Below, one piece after another: positions 60,401 through 64,000 of a stretch of 64,000 bases of DNA (position 1 is its first letter; each line of letters opens with the position of its first letter). The stretch covers positions 186,001 through 250,000 of the forward strand of contig JBBMOL010000368.1 in NCBI GenBank assembly GCA_037954665.1. The letters run 5' to 3'. Made by a program: the position numbers and the translations under genes. This DNA comes from Laguncularia racemosa (lineage: Eukaryota > Streptophyta > Magnoliopsida > Myrtales > Combretaceae). The notes under the pieces were generated by a model. The model saw only the letters and a program-made list of their open reading frames with translations, was not told where the DNA came from and searched no databases.

Positions 60401-60629
60401 ATCTAAATGACAGTACAATGAATGTTTCATCAAGATCCAAATAAAATCCAGTCTTTAATAATAATCTAAACTTCTCAATTGCTTCAACTTGAACTGTCTT
60501 GCCGTTACCCACATAGATGTATCTTTCACCATCAATTGGTTTTCGACAATAGAGGTAACCCTGCATAGACACACTGATGTGAGTTGTTGCACCAGAATCT
60601 ATCCACCAAGTGTCTATGATTTCTCCCAC
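57423..60629 (-). pseudogene. copia pol: protease, integrase, reverse transcriptase, RNase H
   Basis: One continuous frame of 1069 codons with no indel. From the start: protease WWIDSGATTHISV (DSGA catalytic motif), gag-pre-integrase TLWHKRLGHISKRRMERL with CINC, the integrase core start HTDICGPF...YFITFIDDFS, then MNGVAQRRNRTLKDMVRSMI and KHLHVWGCPVKARPYKPNEK. RT shows NDVWDLIPLPEGTKPIGCKW, FAPVS-like FSPVSSKDSFR, MDVKTAFLNGDIDETIYMVQ, YGLKQASRQ and the catalytic YVDDILLA. RNase H shows YTDSDFAGCQDSMRSTSGYI and ASSTMEAEFVACYKA. Stops occur near 59913, 59880, 59710, 59593, 59505, 58530, 58504, 58149 and 57561. Protein made from this copy would be truncated; the enzymes served copying and integration of the element. 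Confidence 0.93.
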
Positions 60630-60820
60630 TTTTCCATCTCCCTCTTGTCATCAGAGGTACTCTTATTAGTAAGAGGTGAAGGACAATCAGTCCTTAATGC
60701 AAGGTCGAGATCCATAACCCCAAGTACTATTAATAGATTATCTTTCCACGGCTTAAAGTTAGTGCCATTTAGCATAGGAATGGAATTGATGTTGGCAGTA
60801 ATATTAGCAGGATTATTCAT
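60614..60820 (-). pseudogene. copia gag, N-terminal remnant
   Basis: MNNPANITANINSIPMLNGT is followed by FKPWKDNLLIVLGVMDLDLA, the typical start of a copia gag (UBN2-type), then EMEKWEKS and a stop. The rest of the gag domain and the CCHC zinc knuckle are missing. The next bases already encode the protease (IDTWWIDSG) in another frame, so a deletion junction lies near 60620. Confidence 0.85.
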
Positions 60821-61445
60821 AGCTGAATGAGAACAACAAACAAATAAACAAGCTCACATAAGCCTTACAACAAAATAACAATAATAATAAATTCAAATAA
60901 AGGTAAACCCCATCTCAAAATACCGGGTAGCCTATTAACATTTCATCTTTGGACAAAACATTAACTACTAAGTGGTATCTTGGCGTAGTAATCAAACACT
61001 GACAATAAGAACACATTAAACAATAAAGCTTCCTTTGGGCTGATTTATTGTTCACATGTAAAAACAAAATAATCATCATGAGTTTATTACTACAGGTGTA
61101 CTTGCAATTCTGTTAAACATTAACCTTCCTTTGGGCCGATAAAAAATTCACAGAAGTTGTAAACACACAACCTTTTATATTTTGAAATAAATTAATTTCC
61201 GCTAGAGGGACCACTTTGGCAGTATGTTACTTCAATTAATTCATCTCAAAATACATATAAACATACTAATATTCAAATTTAAAATTACATCAAACTTTGG
61301 GTCAAAAGCAATTCTAATTTTAGCTAAAACTTATTAGGTCTAAGCACCCATATCCAAATATGACTTAATAACTCAAACATTAAAATTAGAGCTAAAAAGG
61401 AAAATTGGTGTAGATAAATATCAATTTATAAGTGATTATAAATAT

Positions 61446-61760
61446 ATATTTGAGTACATGGTTGAAGGCACGGCCATGTATGATGGGCTTGAAAAACTAA
61501 CAGAAACTTACACGGTTTGAGTACACGGTTGAAGACATGATCGTGTATGATGGGCTTAAAAAACCAACAGAAACTTACACGGTTGAAGACACGGTCGTGT
61601 ATGTGGGCTTAAAAAACCAACAGAAACTTACATGGTTTGAGTACACATGGTTGAAGACACAATCGTGTATGTGGGCTTAAAAAACCAATAGAAACTTACA
61701 CGGTTTGAGTATACGGCTGTGTACCACCATGGGTCAAGACCATGTATACAGAAAAGTTTG
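61446..61760 (-). repeat. Minisatellite in the copia leader
   Basis: Four to five units of about 53-67 bp carry CAGAAACTTACACGGTTTGA, then a GTACACGGTTGAAGACA block, CGTGTATG.TGGGCTTAAAA. CAGAAACTTACA starts at 61501, 61568 and 61621, with a variant near 61688. Short self-complementary cores such as ACACGGTCGTGT recur. It lies between PBS and gag. Confidence 0.85.
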
Positions 61761-61799
61761 GCCGTATACAAAAATAATTCCTAATGATCGAATATGTAT

Positions 61800-61811
61800 G
61801 CTTTGATAGCA
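61800..61811 (-). other. Primer-binding site of the copia element
   Basis: On the minus strand TGCTATCAAAGC, two bases from the 5' LTR, matches TGGTATCAGAGC (initiator methionine tRNA) at 10 of 12 positions. Confidence 0.65.
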
Positions 61812-61813
61812 AT

Positions 61814-62324
61814 TGTAAGATCTAGATTAGAGGATAATTGTAGAATCTAGATTAACCCTTTTGTTAAAATCATCACAAACAAAACCCTAGATCGTTCATA
61901 TTTGATCATTAAGAATTAATCAATAATTATGCAGAAGCATACCTGAATCCATTGTGATTAACGATTCTTGAGATTGCGCGGTTGGCCTTCCAGATCAATA
62001 CGTTTTCCTTTTGAGAGATCCATTTAGTTTTCCCTCAATAGTCTATTTGATGATGGGTTTCAAAGAGATGAGAAAAGAACGTATGACCCGAGGACCATAA
62101 CCACTATTTATGATATCTTTTTGGTATTTTTATTTTAGCCCATCATAAAAATAGAAATTACCCATAAGGTCTCTACACATAAAAGGGACATACCCTATTA
62201 AATACATTAAAACCCAAATATCCAAATCTTATCGATCACTTTTAATTGGGCTTAACTTAATATGATAGCCCATAATACATAATTATTTCACATATAAGGC
62301 CAACGTTGGATTAAGGATCCAACA
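61814..62324 (-). repeat. 5' LTR of the copia element
   Basis: Direct copy of 56470-56992, running TGTAAGATCTAGATTAGAGG... to GGATTAAGGATCCAACA on the plus strand, followed by the target duplication TATAA. Confidence 0.93.
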
Positions 62325-62611
62325 TATAATGAAAGTAAACATGTTACCAAGTTTAATAGTTAAAATTTTATGCACTCTAACCACAAGATGGTTGTCGAGT
62401 AGTGGATATATACACTAAACAACAGCTTATAAGGGTATCACTACTATACCCTATTTGGGAGCACAAAGAGTGCTATTCCATTGATGCTAGTGACGCATGT
62501 GAGTATGAGGCACAATGACATTGATCATAGTGGCATCCATCGTTTCGTTCAAATGACACTCTCCTACCATCTAAATGCCATGACTTATTACTAAAGCTAA
62601 AGTTCCGCATT
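62325..62611 (+). repeat. Direct repeat unit right of the copia element
   Basis: Second unit of the tandem duplication described at 56105-56464. The left unit is somewhat longer and ends with extra copies of TTCCATAGATTATATATATA. Confidence 0.8.
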
Positions 62612-62636
62612 TTATTTTTTTAATGACTTTACCTTT

Positions 62637-63190
62637 GTATACTCTTGAAACTCTACTATAAGGATTGTATTAAGACATCCTTTTATAAAAAATATTGAGG
62701 ACATTTTCCTCCCATTCTCATATTTATCAATCTCAGTCTTTGGATTATGACGAACCTTAGATTAGTAGTTCAGTGAGAGTTATACCAGTGTTTATTATTT
62801 TCTTTGATTTTGAGTAATTTTGACTTTAGAAATCAGTCTCAGTTCTATTTGTCAATTGGTGAGTAATATTTGATTGGCAAGTCATCAACATCCCTTTAGA
62901 AGTCATCAACCCCTGTATACTCTTGAAACTCTACTATAAGGATCGTATTAAGACATCCTTTTATAAAAGATATCGAGGACATTTTCCTCCCATTCTCATA
63001 TTTATCAATCTCAGTCTTTGGATTATGACGAACCTTAGATTAGTAGTTTAGTGGGAGTTATACCAGTGTATATTATTCCTCTTTATTATTTTCTTTTATT
63101 GTGAGTAATTTTCGTCTTAGAAATCACTCACGGTTCAATTTGTTAATTGGTGAGAAATATCTGATTGCAAGTCATCAACATCTCTTTAGT
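62637..63190 (+). repeat. 278-bp tandem duplication
   Basis: GTATACTCTTGAAACTCTAC begins at 62637 and again at 62915, and both units run on through CATCCTTTTATAAAA, TTGGATTATGACGAACCTTA and end in AGTCATCAACATC.CTTTAG. Few differences separate the units, so the duplication looks fairly recent. Confidence 0.88.
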
Positions 63191-63554
63191 ATTTTCCATA
63201 CGATCGCACACAAAAATCCACAAAAATAGCAATTCCACGTTTAAACAACAAAACCCAAAAATATGGTTCAGTCAGAATCCAGAGCCAAAGGTGAGCCACC
63301 TGTGTTCACATCAACATGTTTCATAATCTCATTGTAATAAAGTTCAGAAAGAAGTAAATCTTCTTCTTTTTTTTTTTTTTGCTATCCATCAATTCATCTT
63401 GTCAACGCAATTATAATCAATTAGATTATAGCTATTATTTTAATTTTGATGTCTAAAGCTCATGGGAAAGAAACAAACAAAAAAAATGACAATTACAATT
63501 TGAAGAGTACATGAAACAAATACTTGTATATAACATAATTTAAATACCTATTTT
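63191..63554. other. AT-rich DNA without a confirmed gene
   Basis: Only a short plus-strand frame starting at 63263 with a donor-like AAAG|GTGAGC was noticed; it is too short to call. Otherwise nothing was recognised. Confidence 0.35.
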
Positions 63555-63720
63555 TCAAATAGAGATTGTTTGCCACATAGACGAGATCATTAAGCCCTTG
63601 CTGCTTTAATTTGAAAATTTCTATTTTATTCTTTCTTTCTTTTTCTTTTTCTTTTTTTTTTTTTTGAAATGTGCTCAAAGAAACTCCAATTATGCACATA
63701 TCCCAAAGGGGCTTTTCATT
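63555..63720 (-). pseudogene. hAT transposase C-terminal fragment
   Basis: The minus strand reads VDLKSMKSPFGICAHNWSFF, EHIS, then an A-rich insertion translating to lysines and glutamates, then KLKQQGLNDLVYVANNLYLK NR. This follows the plant hAT dimerisation domain pattern (CxRNWSxFxxIH, then RLNDLVYVxYNxxL). The first Cys-x-His-Asn-Trp-Ser and the GLNDLVY block are clear; the lysine-rich part comes from the poly-T run at 63606-63665 on the plus strand. No upstream transposase body was recognised within the window. Confidence 0.5.
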
Positions 63721-64000
63721 GACTTAAGATCCACATGGTGGTCATTTATAAAAGAAGAGCACTATGCTTAAATTACTAATCCGTCATCTTTGATAATTAG
63801 ATCACAATAAAGATATGTAAATACCTTCTTTCCTCTGTCATTAGTTGACAAGGTTAAATGCTCCCAAGCAAAAACATTCTTCAAATGAATATCATTGGAA
63901 GATGTTAATTGCGTGTCTTCCATTGCCTAAACAAAATTGTTAGATATTTATGTTAGCCACTATGATTAACATTACAAATTCATCTTGTCCATAACCCATT
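63721..64000. other. Window end, possible small exon
   Basis: On the minus strand an open stretch from ATG 63923 (MEDTQLTSSNDIHLKNVFAW...) runs to AAG|GTATTT at 63825/63824 and could be a 33-codon exon. No family is recognised and it may be chance. Confidence 0.2.

Larger units (their letters stand above)
56470..62324 (-). mobile_element. Ty1/copia retrotransposon, defective
   Basis: LTRs 56470-56992 and 61814-62324 are near-identical direct repeats with the perfect target duplication TATAA (56465-56469 and 62325-62329). Coding, PBS and purine tract all read on the minus strand, so the 5' LTR is the right-hand one. Order: LTR, PBS, ~1-kb leader with a minisatellite, gag start, protease, integrase, RT, RNase H, purine tract, LTR; integrase before RT marks the copia order. 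A deletion removed most of gag, and about nine stops interrupt pol, but pol has no frameshift. Confidence 0.95.

Noticed and set aside
63263..63290. Possible first exon MVQSESRAK with donor AAAG|GTGAGC
   Set aside because: Only nine codons, with no following exon or family recognisable in the window.

Overview
The window looks like repeat-rich nuclear DNA of a flowering plant, probably a eudicot. It is AT-rich, has GT..AG introns, and carries one recognisable host gene, a plant-specific INDETERMINATE DOMAIN (IDD) C2H2 zinc-finger transcription factor. I could not assign a species. Most of the rest is layered LTR retrotransposons with a few DNA-transposon remnants.

Layout. 1-4600: degenerate dispersed repeats, no gene. 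4600-9740: non-coding DNA upstream of the IDD gene. 9743-14139 (+): three-exon IDD gene, 444 codons. 15610-40043 (+): element A, an Ogre/Tat-like Ty3/gypsy element with ~1.8 kb LTRs, imperfect 5-bp target duplication (TGATC/TAATC), a Tat-type primer-binding site, a decayed copy of the extra ORF1, tandem repeats before the 3' LTR, and no visible gag-pol. Inside A lie element B (20376-32911, minus strand, target duplication GGGAT) and a 3.1-kb solo LTR (33493-36577, target duplication ACCTA). B is a younger relative of A: intact 508-aa ORF1, gag-protease broken by nonsense codons, and a pol gene in which one deletion joins the start of reverse transcriptase to the C-terminus of integrase. 40200-42528 (-): decayed MULE transposase. 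45265-49956 and 51979-55404: two large solo LTRs, the first swollen by a 1-kb CA-rich tract. 56470-62324 (-): defective Ty1/copia element, target duplication TATAA, inserted at the junction of an older tandem duplication. 62637-63190: a 278-bp tandem duplication. About 63555-63720 (-): a hAT transposase C-terminal fragment.

The observation most worth following: all four LTRs of A and B carry, in element-sense orientation, a tRNA-like module. It has a Pol III-type A box and B box 54-55 nt apart, followed by T-runs, about 250-290 bp inside the LTR and about 400 bp upstream of the LTR TATA box. A and B are strongly diverged, yet this module and a short block after it stay alignable. The arrangement recalls the 5S-rRNA-bearing LTRs of Cassandra elements, but with a tRNA-like unit. 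Second is the contrast between B's intact ORF1 and its ruined gag-pol.

How the parts relate: the host gene sits at the edge of a heterochromatin-like block. Judging by nesting, A is older than B and than the ACCTA solo LTR. Inactivation is mostly by nonsense substitution rather than frameshift, as expected for silenced, methylated elements. All coordinates, motifs and target duplications were read by eye; family names rest on recognised motifs, not on searches.
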